Assembly (NCBI GenBank): GCA_032433765.1
Contig: JAVIAB010000047.1
Span: 124,001 to 188,000 of the forward strand
Reading direction: 5' to 3'
DNA length: 64,000 bases
From: Megaustenia siamemsis
Lineage: Eukaryota; Mollusca; Gastropoda; Stylommatophora; Ariophantidae
Positions within the stretch are counted from its first letter, which is position 1, and every line of letters begins with the position of its first letter. The translations under genes were made by a program, and so were the position numbers. Below the pieces are notes generated by a model. That model saw only the letters and a list, made by a program, of their open reading frames with translations, was not told the origin of the DNA and searched no databases. Positions 22,220-36,200 of the stretch are shown piece after piece.

Positions 22220-25200
22220 CTGTAGTGATGGTAGATGCCAGGCGTGTGTAGCATCTTGTCCTTGCTGTAGCGATGGTAGGCCATGCCGTGAGTAACATCT
22301 TGTCCTTGCTGTAGGAATGGTAGGTCGGCCGTGAGTAACATATTTTCCTTGCTGTAGTGATGGTAGGGCAGGCTGTGATTAACATCTTGTCCTTGCTGTA
22401 GTGATGGTAGGCCAGGCCGTGAGTAACACCTTGTCCTTGCTGTAGTGATGGTAGGCCAGCGTGTGATTAACATCTTGTCCTTGCTGTAGTGATGGTAGGC
22501 CAGGCGTGAGTAACATCTTGTCCTTGCTGTAGTGATGGTAGGCCAGGCCGTGAGTAACATCTTGTCCTTGCTGTAGTGATGGTAGGCCAGGCCGTGAGTA
22601 GCATCTTGTCCTTGCTGTAGTGATGGTAGGCCAGCCGTGAGTAGCATCTTGTCCTTGCTGTAGTGATGGTAGGCCAGCCGTGAGTAGCATCTTGTCCTTG
22701 CTGTAGTGATGGTAGGCCAGCCGTGAGTAGCATCTTGTCCTTGCTGTAGTGATGGTAGGCCAGGCCGTGAGTAGCATCTTGTTCTTGCTGTAGTGATGGT
22801 AGGCCAGGCCGTGAGTAGCATCTTGTCCTTGCTGTAGTGATGGTAGGCCAGGCCGTGAGTAGCATCTTGTCCTTGCTGTAGTGATGGTAGGCCAGGCTGT
22901 GAGTAACATCTTGTCCTTGCTGTAGTGATGGTAGGCCAGGCGTGAGTAGCATCTTGTCCTTGCTGTAGTGATGGTAGGCCAGGCCGTGAGTAGCATCTTG
23001 TCCTTGCTGTAGTGATGGTAGCCAGCCGTGAGTACATCTTGTCCTTGCTGTAGTGATGGTAGGCCAGCCGTGAGTAGCATCTTGTCCTTGCTGTAGTGAT
23101 GGTAGGCCAGGCCGTGAGTAGCATCTTGTCCTTGCTGTAGTGATGGTAGGCCAGGCTGTGAGTAGCATCTTGTCCTTGCTATAGTGATGGTAGGCCAGGC
23201 CGTGAGTAACATCTTGTCCTTGCTGTAGTGATGGTAGGCCAGGCCGTGAGTAGCATCTTGTCCTTGCTGTAGTGATGGTAGGCCAGGCCGTGAGTAGCAT
23301 CTTGTCCTTGCTGTAGTGATGGTAGCCAGGCCGTGAGTAGCATCTGTCCTTGCTGTAGTGATGGTAGGCCAAGCCGTGAGTAGCATCTTGTCCTTGCTGT
23401 AGTGATGGTAGGCCAGGCCGTGAGTAGCATCTTGTCCTTGCTATAGTGATGGTAGGCCAGGCTGTGAGTAACATCTTGTCCTTGCTGTAGTGATGGTAGG
23501 CCAGCCGTGAGTAGCATCTTGTCCTTGCTGTAGTGATGGTAGGCCAAGCCGTGAGTAACATCTTGTCCTTGCTGTAGTGATGGTAGGCCAGGCCGTGAGT
23601 AGCATCTTGTCCTTGCTGTAGTGATGGTAGGCCGGCCGTGAGTAGCATCTTGTCCTTGCTGTAGTGATGGTAGGCCAGGCTGTGAGTAGCATCTTGTCCC
23701 TGCTGTAGTGATGGTAGGCCAGCCGTGAGTAGCATCTTGTCCTTGCTGTAGTGATGGTAGGCCAGCCGTGAGTAGCATCTTGTCCTTGCTGTAGTGATGG
23801 TAGGCAAGCCGTGAGTAGCATCTTGTCCTTGCTATAGTGATGGTAGGCCAGGCCGTGAGTAGCATCTTGTCCTTGCTGTAGTGATGGTAGGCCAGGCTGT
23901 GAGTAGCATCTTGTCCTTGCTGTAGTGATGGTAGGCCAGCCGTGAGTACATCTTGTCCTTGCTGTAGTGATGGTAGGCCAGGCCGTGAGTAGCATCTTGT
24001 CCTTGCTGTAGTGATGGTAGGCCAGGCCGTGAGTATCATCTTGTCCTTGCTGTAGTGATGGTAGGTCGGGCCGTGAGTAACATCTTGTCCTTGCTGTAGT
24101 GATGGTAGCCAGGCTGTGAGTAACATCTTGTCCTTGCTGTAGTGATGGTAGGCCAGGCCGTGAGTAGCATCTTGTCCTTGCTGTAGTGATGGTAGCCAGG
24201 CCGTGAGTAACATCTTGTCCTTGCTGTAGTGATGGTAGGCCAGGCTGTGAGTAACATCTTGTCCTTGCTGTAGTGATGGTAGGCCAGGCCGTGAGTAACA
24301 TCTTGTCCTTGCTGTAGTGATGGTAGGCCAGGCTGTGAGTAGCATCTTGTCCTTGCTGTAGTGATGGTAGGCCAGGCCGTGAGTAAATCTTGTCCTTGCT
24401 GTAGTGATGGTAGGCCAGGCCGTGAGTAGCATCTTGTCCTTGCTGTAGTGATGGTAGGCCAGGCCGTGAGTAGCATCTTGTCCTTGCTGTAGTGATGGTA
24501 GGTCAGGCCGTGAGTAGCATCTTGTCCTTGCTGTAGTGATGGTAGGCCAGGCTGTGAGTAACATCTTGTCCTTGCTGTAGTGATGGTAGGCCAGGCCGTG
24601 AGTAGCATCTTGTCCTTGCTGTAGTGATGGTAGGCCAAGGCGTGATTAACATCTTGTCCTTGCTGTAGTGATGGTAGGCCAGTCTGTGAGTAGCATCTTG
24701 TCCTTGCTGTAGTGATGGTAGGCAGACCGTGAGTAGCATCTTGTCCTTGCTATAGTGATGGTAGGCCAGGCCGTGAGTAGCATCTTGTCCTTGCTGTAGT
24801 GATGGTAGGCCAGGCTGTGAGTAGCATCTTGTCCCTGCTGTAGTGATGGTAGGCCAGACCGTGAGTAGCATCTTGTCCTTGCTATAGTGATGGTAGGCCA
24901 GGCCGTGAGTAGCATCTTGTCCTTGCTGTAATGATGGTAGGCCAGGCCGTGAGTAGCATCTTGTCCTTGCTGTAGTGATGGTAGGCCAAGCCGTGAGTAG
25001 CATCTTGTCCTTGCTATAGTGATGGTAGGCCAGGCCGTGAGTAGCATCTTGTCCTTGCTGTAGTGATGGTAGGCCAGCCGTGAGTAACATCTTGTCCTTG
25101 CTGTAGTGATGGTAGGCCAGGCCGTGTGTAGCATCTTGTCCTTGCTGTAGCGATGGTAGGCCAGGCCGTGAGTAACATCTTGTCCTTGCTGTAGGAATGG

Positions 25201-28200
25201 TAGGTCGGGCCGTGAGTAACATATTTTCCTTGCTGTAGTGATGGTAGGGCAGGCTGTGATTAACATCTTGTCCTTGCTGTAGTGATGGTAGGCCAGACCG
25301 TGAGTAACACCTTGTCCTTGCTGTAGTGATGGTAGGCCAGGCTGTGATTAACATCTTGTCCTTGCTGTAGTGATGGTAGGCCAGGCCGTGAGTAACATCT
25401 TGTCCTTGCTGTAGTGATGGTAGGCCAGGCCGTGAGTAACATCTTGTCCTTGATGTAGTGATGGTAGGCCAGGCCGTGAGTAGCATCTTGTCCTTGCTGT
25501 AGTGATGGTAGGCCAAGCCGTGAGTAGCATCTTGTCCTTGCTGTAGTGATGGTAGGCCAAGCCGTGAGTAACATCTTGTCCTTGCTGTAGTGATGGTAGG
25601 CCAAGCCGTGAGTAGCATCTTGTCCTTGCTCTAGTGAGGGTAGGCCAGGCCGTGAGTAGCATCTTGTTCTTGCTGTAGTGATGGTAGGCCAGGCCGTGAG
25701 TAGCATCTTGTCCTTGCTGTAGTGATGGTAGGCAGGCTGTGAGTAGCATCTTGTCCTTGCTGTAGTGATGGTAGGCCAGGCTGTGAGTAGCATCTTGTCC
25801 TTGCTGTAGTGATGGTAGGCCAAGCCGTGAGTAGCATCTTGTCCTTGCTGTAGTGATGGTAGGCCAGGCCGTGAGTAGCATCTTGTCCTTGCTATAGTGA
25901 TGGTAGGTCAGGCTGTGAGTACATCTTGTCCTTGCTGTATTGATGGTAGGCCAGGCCGTGAGTAACATCATGTCCTTGCTGTAGTGATGGTATGCCAGGC
26001 CGTGTGTAGCATCTTGTCCTTGCTGTAGCGATGGTAGGCCAGGCCGTGAGTAACATCTTGTCCTTGCTGTAGGATGGTAGGTCGGGCCGTGAGTAACATA
26101 TTTTCCTTGCTGTAGGATGGTAGGGCAGGCTGTGATTAACATCTTGTCCTTGCTGTAGTGATGGTAGGCCAGGCCGTGAGTAACACCTTGTCCTTGCTGT
26201 AGTGATGGTAGGGCAGGCAGTGATTAACATCTTGTCCTTGCTGTAGTGATGGTAGGGCAGGCTGTGATAACATCTTGTCCTTGCTGTAGTGATGGTAGGC
26301 CAGGCCGTGAGTAACACTTGTCCTTGCTGTAGTGATGGTAGGCCAGGCTGTGATTAACATCTTGTCCTTGCTGTAGTGATGGTAGGCCAGGCCGTGAGTA
26401 ACATCTTGTCCTTGCTGTAGTGATGGTAGGCCAGGCCGTGAGTAGCATCTTGTCCCTGCTGTAGTGATGGTATGCCAGACCGTGAGTAGCATCTTGTCCT
26501 TGCTGTAGTGATGGTAGGCCAGGCCGTGAGTAGCATCTTGTCCTTGCTGTAGTGATGGTAGGCCAAGCCGTGAGTAGCATCTTGTCCTTGCTGTAGTGAT
26601 GGTAGGCCAGGCCGTGAGTAGCATCTTGTCCTTGCTGTAGTGATGGTAGGCAGGCTGTGAGTAACATCTTGTCCTTGCTGTAGTGATGGTAGGCCAGGCC
26701 GTGAGTAACATCTTGTCCTTGCTGTAGTGATGGTATGCCAGGCCGTGTGTAGCATCTTGTCCTTGCTGTAGCGATGGTAGGCCAGCCGTGAGTAACATCT
26801 TGTCCTTGCTGTAGAATGGTAGGTCGGGCCGTGAGTAACATTTTTCCTTGCTGTAGTGGATGGTAGGCAGGCTGTGATTAACATCTTGTCCTTGCTGTAG
26901 TGATGGTAGGCCAGGCCGTGAGTAACACTTGTCCTTGCTGTAGTGATGGTAGGCCAGGCAGTGATAACATCTTGTCCTTGCTGTAGTGATGGTAGGGCAG
27001 GCTGTGATTACCATCTTGTCCTTGCTGTAGTGATGGTAGGCCAGGCCGTGAGTAACATCTTGTCCTTGCTGTAGTGATGGTAGGCCAGGCTGTGAGTAGC
27101 ATCTTGTCCTTGCTGTAGTGATGGTAGGCCAGCCGTGAGTAGCATCTTGTCCTTGCTGTAGTGATGGTAGGCCAGGCTGTGAGTAGCATCTTGTCCTTGC
27201 TGTAGTGATGGTAGGCCAGCCGTGAGTAGCATTTGTCCTTGCTGTAGTGATGGTAGGTCAGGCCGTGAGTAGCATCTTGTCCTTGCTATAGTGATGGTAG
27301 GCCAGGCTGTGAGTAACATCTTGTCCTTGCTGTAGTGATGGTAGGCCAGGCCGTGAGTAGCATCTTGTCCGCTGTAGTGATGGTAGGCCAAGCCGTGACT
27401 AACATCTTGTCCTTGCTGTAGTGATGGTAGGCCAGGCCGTGAGTAGCATCTTGTCCTTGCTGTAGTGATGGTAGGCCAGACCGTGAGTAGCATCTTGTCC
27501 TTGCTATAGTGATGGTAGGCCAGGCCGTGAGTAGCATCTTGTCCTTGCTGTAGTGATGGTAGGCCAGGCTGTGAGTAGCATCTTGTCCCTGCTGTAGTGA
27601 TGGTAGGCCAGACCGTGAGTAGCATCTTGTCCTTGCTGTAGTGATGGTAGGCCAGGCCGTGAGTAGCATCTTGTCCTTGCTGTAGTGATGGTAGGCCAGG
27701 CCGTGAGTAGCATCTTGTCCTTGCTGTAGTGATGGTAGGCCAAGCCGTGAGTAGCATCTTGTCCTTGCTGTAGTGATGGTAGGCCAGGCCGTGAGTAGCA
27801 TCTTGTCCTTGCTGTAGTGATGGTAGGCCAGGCCGTGAGTAACATCTTGTCCTTGCTGTAGTGATGGTAGGCCAGGCCGTGTGTAGCATCTTGTCCTTGC
27901 TGTAGTGATGGTAGGCCAGCCGTGAGTAACATCTTGTCCTTGCTGTAGGAATGGTAGGTCGGGCCGTGAGTAACATATTTCCTTGCTGTAGTGATGGTAG
28001 GGCAGGCTGTGAGTTACATCTTGTCCTTGCTGTAGTGATGGTAGGCCAGGCCGTGAGTACCCTTGTCCTTGCTGTAGTGATGGTAGGCCAGGCTGTGATT
28101 AACATCTTGTCCTTGCTGTAGTGATGGTAGGCCAGGCCGTGAGTAACATCTTGTCCTTGCTGTAGTGATGGTAGGCCAGGCCGTGAGTAACATCTTGTCC

Positions 28201-31200
28201 TTGCTGTAGTGATGGTAGGCCAGGCCGTGAGTAGCATCTTGTCCTTGCTGTAGTGATGGTAGGCCAAGCCGTGAGTAGCATCTTGTCCTTGCTGTAGTGA
28301 TGGTAGGCCAAGCCGTGAGTAACATCTTGTCCTTGCTGTAGTGATGGTAGGCCAAGCCGTGAGTAGCATCTTGTCCTTGCTGTAGTGATGGTAGGCCAGG
28401 CCGTGAGTAGCATCTTGTCCTTGCTGTAGTGATGGTAGGCCAGGCCGTGAGTAGCATCTTGTCCTTGCTGTAGTGATGGTAGGCCAGGCCGTGAGTAGCA
28501 TCTTGTCCTTGCTGTAGTGATGGTAGGCCAAGCCGTGAGTAGCATCTTGTCCTTGCTATAGTGATGGTAGGCCAGGCCGTGAGTAGCATCTTGTCCTTGC
28601 TATAGTGGTAGGCCAGGCTGTGAGTACATCTTGTCCTTGCTGTAGTGATGGTAGGCCAGCCGTGAGTAGCATCTTGTCCCTGCTGTAGTGATGGTAGGCC
28701 AGGCCGTGAGTAACATCTTGTCCTTGCTGTAGTGATGGTAGGCCAGTCTGTGAGTAGCATCTTGTCCTTGCTGTAGTGATGGTAGGCCAGACCGTGAGTA
28801 GCATCTTGTCCTTGCTATAGTGATGGTAGGCCAGGCCGTGAGTAGCATCTTGTCCTTGCTGTAGTGATGGTAGGCCATGCTGTGAGTAGCATCTTGTCCC
28901 TGCTGTAGTGATGGTAGGCCAGACCGTGAGTAGCATCTTGTCCTTGCTGTAGTGATGGTAGCCAGGCCGTGAGTAGCATCTTGTCCTTGCTGTAGTGATG
29001 GTAGGCCAGGCCGTGAGTAGCATCTTGTCCTTGCTGTAGTGATGGTAGGCCAGCCGTGAGTAGCATCTTGTCCTTGCTATAGTGATGGTAGGCCAGGCCG
29101 TGAGTAGCATCTTGTCCTTGCTGTAGTGATGGTAGGCCAGGCCGTGAGTAGCATCTTATCCTTGCTGTAGTGATGGTAGGCCAAGCCGTGAGTAGCATCT
29201 TATCCTTGCTGTAGTGATGGTAGGCCAAGCCGTGAGTAGCATTTTATCCTTGCTGTAGTGATGATAGGCCAGGCCGTGAGTAGCATCTTGTCCTTGCTAT
29301 ATTATGGTAGGCCAAGCCGTGAGTAGCATCTTATCCTTGCTGTAGTGATGGTAGGCCAAGCCGTGAGTAGCATTTGTCCTTGCTATAGTTATGGTAGGCC
29401 AAGCCGTGAGTAGCATCTTATCCTTGCTGTAGTGATGGTAGGCCAAGCCGTGAGTAGCATCTATCCTTGCTGTAGTGATGGTAGGCCAAGCCGTGAGTAA
29501 CATCTTGTCCTTGCTGTAGTGATGGTAGGCCAGGCCGTGAGTAGCATCTTGTCCTTGCTGTAGTGATGGTAGGCCAGCCGTGAGTAACATCTTGTCCTTG
29601 CTGTAGTGATGGTAGGCCAAGCCGTGAGTAACATCTTATCCTTGCTGTAGTGATGGTAGGTCAAGCCGTGAGTAACATCCTATCCTTGCTCTAGTGATGG
29701 TAGGCCAGCCGTGAGTAACATCTTGTCCTTGCTGTAGTGATGGTAGGCAAGCCGTGAGTAACATCCTATCCTTGCTCTAGTGATGGTAGGCCAGGCCGTG
29801 AGTAACATCTTGTCCTTGCTGTAGTGATGGTAGGTCAAGCCGTGAGTAACATCCTATCCTTGCACTAGTGATGGTAGGCCAGGCCGTGAGTAGCATCTTG
29901 TCCCTGCTGTAGTGATGGTAGGCCAGGCCGTGAGTAACATCTTGTCCTTGCTGTAGTGATGGTAGGCCAGGCCGTGAGTAGCATCTTGTCCTTGCTGTAG
30001 TGATGGTAGGCCAGGCCGTGAGTAACATCTTGTCCTTGCTGTAGTGATGGTAGGCCAGGCCGTGAGTAGCATCTTGTCCTTGCTGTAGTGATGGTAGGCA
30101 AGCCGTGAGTAGCATCTTGTCCTTGCTATAGTGATGGTAGGCCAGGCCGTGAGTAGCATCTTGTCCTTGCTGTAGTGATGGTAGGCCAAGCCGTGAGTAG
30201 CATCTTGTCCTTGCTGTAGTGATGGTAGCCATGCTGTGAGTAGCATCTTGTCCTTGCTGTAGTGATGGTAGGCCAGGCTGTGAGTAACATCTTGTCCTTG
30301 CTGTAGTGATGGTAGGCCAGGCCGTGAGTAGCATCTTGTCCTTGCTGTAGTGATGGTAGGCCAAGCCGTGAGTAGCATCTTGTCCTTGCTATAGTGATGT
30401 TAGGCCAGGCCGTGAGTAGCATCTTGTCCTTGCTATAGTGATGGTAGGCCAGGCTGTGATTACATCTTGTCCATGCTGTAGTGATGGTAGGCCAGGCCGT
30501 GAGTAACATCTTGTCCTTGCTGTAGTGATGGTATGCCAGGCCGTGTGTAGCATCTTGTCCTTGCTGTAGCGATGGTAGGCCAGGCCGTGAGTAACATCTT
30601 GTCCTTGCTGTAGGAATGGTAGGCCGGGCCGTGAGTAACATATTTTCCTTGCTGTAGGGAGTGTAGGGCAGGCTGGGATTACATCTTGTCCTTGCTGTAG
30701 TGATGGTAGGCCAGACTGTGAGTAACATCTTGTCCTTGCTGTAGTGATGGTAGACCAGGCTGTGAGTAACATCTTGTCCTTGCTGTAGTGATGGTAGGCC
30801 AGGCCGTGATAACATCTTGTCCTTGCTGTAGTGATGGTAGGCCAGGCCGTGAGTAACATCTTGTCCTTGCTGTAGTGATGGTAGGCCAGGCCGTGAGTAG
30901 CATCTTGTCCTTGCTGTAGTGATGGTTGGCCAAGCCGTGAGTAGCATCTTGTCCTTGCTGTAGTGATGGTAGGCCAAGCCGTGAGTAACATCTTGTCCTT
31001 GCTGTAGTGATGGTAGGCCAGGCTGTGAGTAGCATCTTGTCCTTGCTGTAGTGATGGTAGGCCAGGCTGTGAGTAACATCTTGTCCTTCTGTAGTGATGG
31101 TAGGCCAGGCTGTGAGTAACATCTTGTCCTTGCTGTAGTGATGGTAGGCCAGGCCGTGAGTAACATCTTGTCCTTGCTGTAGGAATGGTAGGCCAAGCCG

Positions 31201-32140
31201 TGATTAACATCTTGTCCTTGCTGTAGTGATGGTAGGCCAGGCTGTGAGTAACATCTTGTCCTTGCTGTAGTGATGGTAGGCCAAGCCGTGAGTAGCATCT
31301 TGTCCTTGCTGTAGTGATGGTAGGCCAAGCCGTGAGTAACATCTTGTCCTTGCTATAGTGATGGTAGGCCAGGCCGTGAGTAGCATCTTGTCCTTGCTAT
31401 AGTGATGGTAGGCCATGCTGTGAGTAACATCTTGTCCTTGCTGTAGTGATGGTAGGCCAGGCCGTGAGTAGCATCTTGTCCTTGCTGTAGTGATGGTAGG
31501 CCAGGCCGTGAGTAGCAACTTGTCCCTGCTGTAGTGATGGTAGGCCAGTCTGTGAGTAGCATCTTGTCCTTGCTGTAGTGATGGTAGGCCAGACCGTGAG
31601 TAGCATCTTGTCCTTGCTATAGTGATGGTAGGCCAGGCCGTGAGTAGCATCTTGTCCTTGCTGTAGGATGGTAGGCCAGGCTGTGAGTAGCATCTTGTCC
31701 TTGCTGTAGTGATGGTAGGCCAGACCGTGAGTAGCATCTTGTCCTTGCTGTAGTGATGGTAGGCCAGGCCGTGAGTAGCATCTTGTCCTTGCTGTAGTGA
31801 TGGTAGGCCAAGCCGTGAGTAGCATCTTGTCCTTGCTATAGTGATGGTAGGCCAGGCCGTGAGTAGCATCTTGTCCTTGCTATAGTGATGGTAGGTCAGG
31901 CTGTGAGTAACATCTTGTCCTTGCTGTAGTGATGGTAGGCCAGGCCGTGAGTAACATCTTGTCCTTGCTGTAGTGATGGTATGCCAGGCCGTGTAGCATC
32001 TTGTCCTTGCTGTAGCGATGGTAGGCCAGGCCGTGAGTAACATCTTGTCCTTGCTGTAGGAATGGTAGGTCGGCCGTGAGTAACATATTTTCCTTGCTGT
32101 AGGGATGGTAGGGCAGGCTGTGATTAACATCTTGTCCTTG
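22220..32140. repeat. Multi-unit variant cassette, left-flank copies
   Basis: A run of consecutive 44-bp units with a fixed set of rare variants: TATGCC, GTGTGTAGC, TGTAGCGATGG, TGTAGGAATGG, AGGTCGG, ACATATTTTCC, then GTAGGGCAGGCTGTGATTAAC. The TAGCGATGG landmark falls at about 22270, 25150, 26028, 26771, 30569 and 32015. A partial copy lacking it lies at 27.88-28.01 kb. Spacings vary (about 740 to 3800 bp) but one interval is 1446 bp, close to 33 units. The cassette marks a higher-order repeat. Confidence 0.88.
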
Positions 32141-33260
32141 CTGTAGTGATGGTAGGCCAGGCCGTGAGTAACACCTTGTCCTTGCTGTAGTGATGGTAGG
32201 GCAGGCAGTGATTAACATCTTGTCCTTGCTGTAGTGATGGTAGGGCAGGCTGTGATTAACATCTTGTCCTTGCTGTAGTGATGGTAGGCCAGGCCGTGAG
32301 TAACACCTTGTCCTTGCTGTAGTGATGGTAGGCCAGGCTGTTATTAACATCTTGTCCTTGCTGTAGTGATGGTAGGCCAGGCCGTGAGTAACATCTTGTC
32401 CTTGCTGTAGTGATGGTAGGCCAGGCCGTGAGTAACATCTTGTCCTTGCTGTAGTGATGGTAGGCCAGGCCGTGAGTAGCATCTTGTCCTTGCTGTAGTG
32501 ATGGTAGGCCAGCCGTGAGTAGCATCTTGTCCTTGCTGTAGTGATGGTAGGCCAGGCTGTGAGTAGCATCTTGTCCTTGCTGTAGTGATGGTAGGCCAGG
32601 CCGTGAGTAGCATCTTGTCCTTGCTGTAGTGATGGTAAGCCAGGCTGTGAGTAGCATCTTGTCCTTGCTGTAGTGATGGTAGGCCAAGCCGTGAGTAGCA
32701 TCTTGTCCTTGCTATAGTGATGGTAGGTCAGGCCGTGAGTAGCATCTTGTCCTTGCTATAGTGATGGTAGGCCAGGCTGTGAGTAACATCTTGTCCTTGC
32801 TGTAGTGATGGTAGGCCAGGCCGTGAGTAGCATCTTGTCCCTGCTGTAGTGATGGTAGGCCAAGCCGTGACTAACATCTTGTCCTTGCTATAGTGATGGT
32901 AGGCCAGTCTGTGAGTAGCATCTTGTCCTTGCTGTAGTGATGGTAGGCCAGACCGTGAGTAGCATCTTGTCCTTGCTATAGTGATGGTAGGCCAGGCCGT
33001 GAGTAGCATCATGTCCTTGCTGTAGTGATGGTAGGCCAGGCTGTGAGTAGCATCTTGTCCCTGCTGTAGTGATGGTAGGCCAGACCGTGAGTAGCATCTT
33101 GTCCTTGCTATAGTGATGGTAGGCCAGGCCGTGAGTAGCATCTTGTCCTTGCTGTAGTGATGGTAGGCCAGGCCGTGAGTAGCATCTTGTCCTTGCTGTA
33201 GTGATGGTAGGCCAAGCCGTGAGTAGCATCTTGTCCTTGCTATAGTGATGGTAGGCCAGG
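28700..33260. repeat. Long duplicated segment in 44-bp array, left copy
   Basis: The order of common subtypes (GCATC/AACATC and GGCC/AAGCC/GGCT) matches 57973-62545 unit by unit, apart from one-unit gains or losses. Anchors: GTGTAGGGCAGG at 30661 and 59941 (offset 29280), the AGGGATGGTAGGGCAGG unit at 32101 and 61387 (29286), TAGGTCAGG at about 32725 and 62010 (29285). This copy carries many rare point variants and small indels. Confidence 0.8.
29150..29880. repeat. Local 44-bp subfamily with TTATCC / CCTATCC
   Basis: A cluster of units in which TTGTCC reads TTATCC (29150-29470, plus one near 29636) or ATCTTGTCC reads ATCCTATCC with CTCTAG (or CACTAG) for CTGTAG (about 29680-29880). I did not see it elsewhere in the array. 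The matching place in the right-hand copy (about 58.4-59.1 kb) has the ordinary bases, except one CATCCTGTCC near 59087. Confidence 0.85.
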
Positions 33261-36200
33261 CCGTGAGTAGCATCTTGTCCTTGCTGTAGTGATGGTAGGC
33301 CAGGCCGTGAGTAACATCTTGTCCTTGCTGTAGTGATGGTAGGCCAGGCCGTGAGTAGCATCTTGTCCTTGCTGTAGTGATGGTAGGCCAGGCCGTGAGT
33401 AACATCTTGTCCTTGCTGTAGTGATGGTAGGCCAGGCCGTGAGTAACATCTTGTCCTTGCTGTAGTGATGGTAGGCCAGGCCGTGAGTAACATCTTGTCC
33501 TTGCTGTAGTGATGGTAGGCCAGGCCGTGAGTAACATCTTGTCCTTGCTGTAGTGATGGTAGGCCAGGCCTGTGAGTAACATCTTGTCCTTGCTGTAGTG
33601 ATGGTAGGCCAGGCCGTGAGTAACATCTTGTCCTTGCTGTAGTGATGGTAGGCCAGGCCGTGAGTAACATCTTGTCCTTGCTGTAGTGATGGTAGGCCAG
33701 GCCGTGAGTACATCTTGTCCTTGCTGTAGTGATGGTAGGCCAGGCCGTGAGTAGCATCTTGTCCTTGCTGTAGTGATGGTAGGCCAAGCCGTGAGTAACA
33801 TCTTGTCCTTGCTGTAGTGATGGTAGGCCAGGCCGTGAGTAGCATCTTGTCCTTGCTGTAGTGATGGTAGGCCAAGCCGTGAGTAACATCTTGTCCTTGC
33901 TGTAGTGATGGTAGGCCAGGCCGTGAGTACATCTTGTCCTTGCTGTAGTGATGGTAGGCCAGGCCGTGAGTAACATCTTGTCCTTGCTGTAGTGATGGTA
34001 GGCAGGCCGTGAGTAACATCTTGTCCTTGCTGTAGTGATGGTAGGCCAGGCCGTGAGTAACATCTTGTCCTTGCTGTAGTGATGGTAGGCCAGGCCGTGA
34101 GTAGCATCTTGTCCTTGCTGTAGTGATGGTAGGCCAGGCTGTGAGTAGCATCTTGTCCTTGCTGTAGTGATGGTAGGCCAGGCCGTGAGTAGCATCTTGT
34201 CCTTGCTGTAGTGATGGTAGGCCAGGCCGTGAGTAACATCTTGTCCTTGCTGTAGTGATGGTAGGCCAGGCCGTGAGTAGCATCTTGTCCTTGCTGTAGT
34301 GATGGTAGGCCAAGCCGTGAGTAGCATCTTGTCCTTGCTGTAGTGATGGTAGGCCAGGCCGTGAGTAGCATCTTGTCCTTGCTGTAGTGATGGTAGGCCA
34401 GGCCGTGAGTAACATCTTGTCCTTGCTGTAGTGATGGTAGGCCAGGCCGTGAGTAGCATCTTGTCCTTGCTGTAGTGATGGTAGGCCAGGCCGTGAGTAG
34501 CATCTTGTCCTTGCTGTAGTGATGGTAGGCCAGGCGTGAGTAGCATCTTGTCCTTGCTGTAGTGATGGTAGGCCAGGCCGTGAGTAGCATCTTGTCCTTG
34601 CTGTAGTGATGGTAGGCCAGGCCGTGAGTAGCATCTTGTCCTTGCTGTAGTGATGGTAGGCCAGCCGTGAGTAGCATCTTGTCCTTGCTGTAGTGATGGT
34701 AGGCCAGGCCGTGAGTAGCATCTTGTCCTTGCTGTAGTGATGGTAGGCCAGGCCGTGAGTAGCATCTTGTCCTTGCTGTAGTGATGGTAGGCCAGGCCGT
34801 GAGTAGCATCTTGTCCTTGCTGTAGTGATGGTAGGCCAGCCGTGAGTAGCATCTTGTCCTTGCTGTAGTGATGGTAGGCCAGGCCGTGAGTAGCATCTTG
34901 TCCTTGCTGTAGTGATGGTAGGCCAAGCCGTGAGTAGCATCTTGTCCTTGCTGTAGTGATGGTAGGCCAAGCCGTGAGTAGCATCTTGTCCTTGCTGTAG
35001 TGATGGTAGGCCAGGCCGTGAGTAGCATCTTGTCCTTGCTGTAGTGATGGTAGGCCAAGCCGTGAGTAGCATCTTGTCCTTGCTGTAGTGATGGTAGGCC
35101 AAGCCGTGAGTAGCATCTTGTCCTTGCTGTAGTGATGGTAGGCCAGGCCGTGAGTAACATCTTGTCCTTGCTGTAGTGATGGTAGGCCAGCCGTGAGTAA
35201 CATCTTGTCCTTGCTGTAGTGATGGTAGGCCAAGCCGTGAGTAACATCTTGTCCTTGCTGTAGTGATGGTAGGCCAGCCGTGAGTAACATCTTGTCCTTG
35301 CTGTAGTGATGGTAGGCCAGGCCGTGAGTAACATCTTGTCCTTGCTGTAGTGATGGTAGGCCAAGCCGTGAGTAACATCTTGTCCTTGCTGTAGTGATGG
35401 TAGGCCAGGCCGTGAGTAACATCTTGTCCTTGCTGTAGTGATGGTAGGCCAGCCGTGAGTAACATCTTGTCCTTGCTGTAGTGATGGTAGGCCAGGCCGT
35501 GAGTAGCATCTTGTCCTTGCTGTAGTGATGGTAGGCCAGGCCGTGAGTAACATCTTGTCCTTGCTGTAGTGATGGTAGGCCAGGCCGTGAGTAGCATCTT
35601 GTCCTTGCTGTAGTGATGGTAGGCCAGGCCGTGAGTAACATCTTGTCCTTGCTGTAGTGATGGTAGGCCAGGCCGTGAGTAGCATCTTGTCCTTGCTGTA
35701 GTGATGGTAGGCCAAGCCGTGAGTAGCATCTTGTCCTTGCTGTAGTGATGGTAGGCCAGGCCGTGAGTAGCATCTTGTCCTTGCTGTAGTGATGGTAGGC
35801 CAGGCCGTGAGTAGCATCTTGTCCTTGCTGTAGTGATGGTAGGCCAGCCGTGAGTAGCATCTTGTCCTTGCTGTAGTGATGGTAGGCCAGGCTGTGAGTA
35901 GCATCTTGTCCTTGCTGTAGTGATGGTAGGCCAGGCCGTGAGTAGCATCTTGTCCTTGCTGTAGTGATGGTAGGCCAGGCCGTGAGTAGCATCTTGTCCT
36001 TGCTGTAGTGATGGTAGGCCAGGCCGTGAGTAGCATCTTGTCCTTGCTGTAGTGATGGTAGGCCAGGCTGTGAGTACATCTTGTCCTTGCTGTAGTGATG
36101 GTAGGCCAGGCCGTGAGTAACATCTTGTCCTTGCTGTAGTGATGGTATGCCAGCCGTGTGTAGCATCTTGTCCTTGCTGTAGTGATGGTAGGCCAGGCCG

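Larger units (their letters stand above)
21631..33239. repeat. 44-bp satellite, variant-rich left flank
   Basis: Tandem units of 44 bp made of GCCGTGAGTAGCATC, TTGTCCTTGCTGTAG and TGATGGTAGGCCAG in that order (about 55% GC). Frequent variants are AACATC for GCATC, GGCTGTG or AAGCCGTG for GGCCGTG, CTATAG for CTGTAG, CCCTGCTG, GTGACTAAC, and 1-bp deletions giving 43-bp units (CCAGCCGTG). A multi-unit cassette of rare variants recurs through the flank. The plus strand has TAG and TGA in each unit. The minus strand has no stop in the consensus. Confidence 0.98.

Noticed and set aside
21599..32700. Dozens of smaller minus-strand frames (60-507 codons) in the left flank, and similar ones at 56.5-64 kb
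   Set aside because: They are fragments of the same repeat translation, overlapping each other in different phases. Start codons come from the ATG in every unit (the reverse strand of AGCATCTTG or AACATCTTG).
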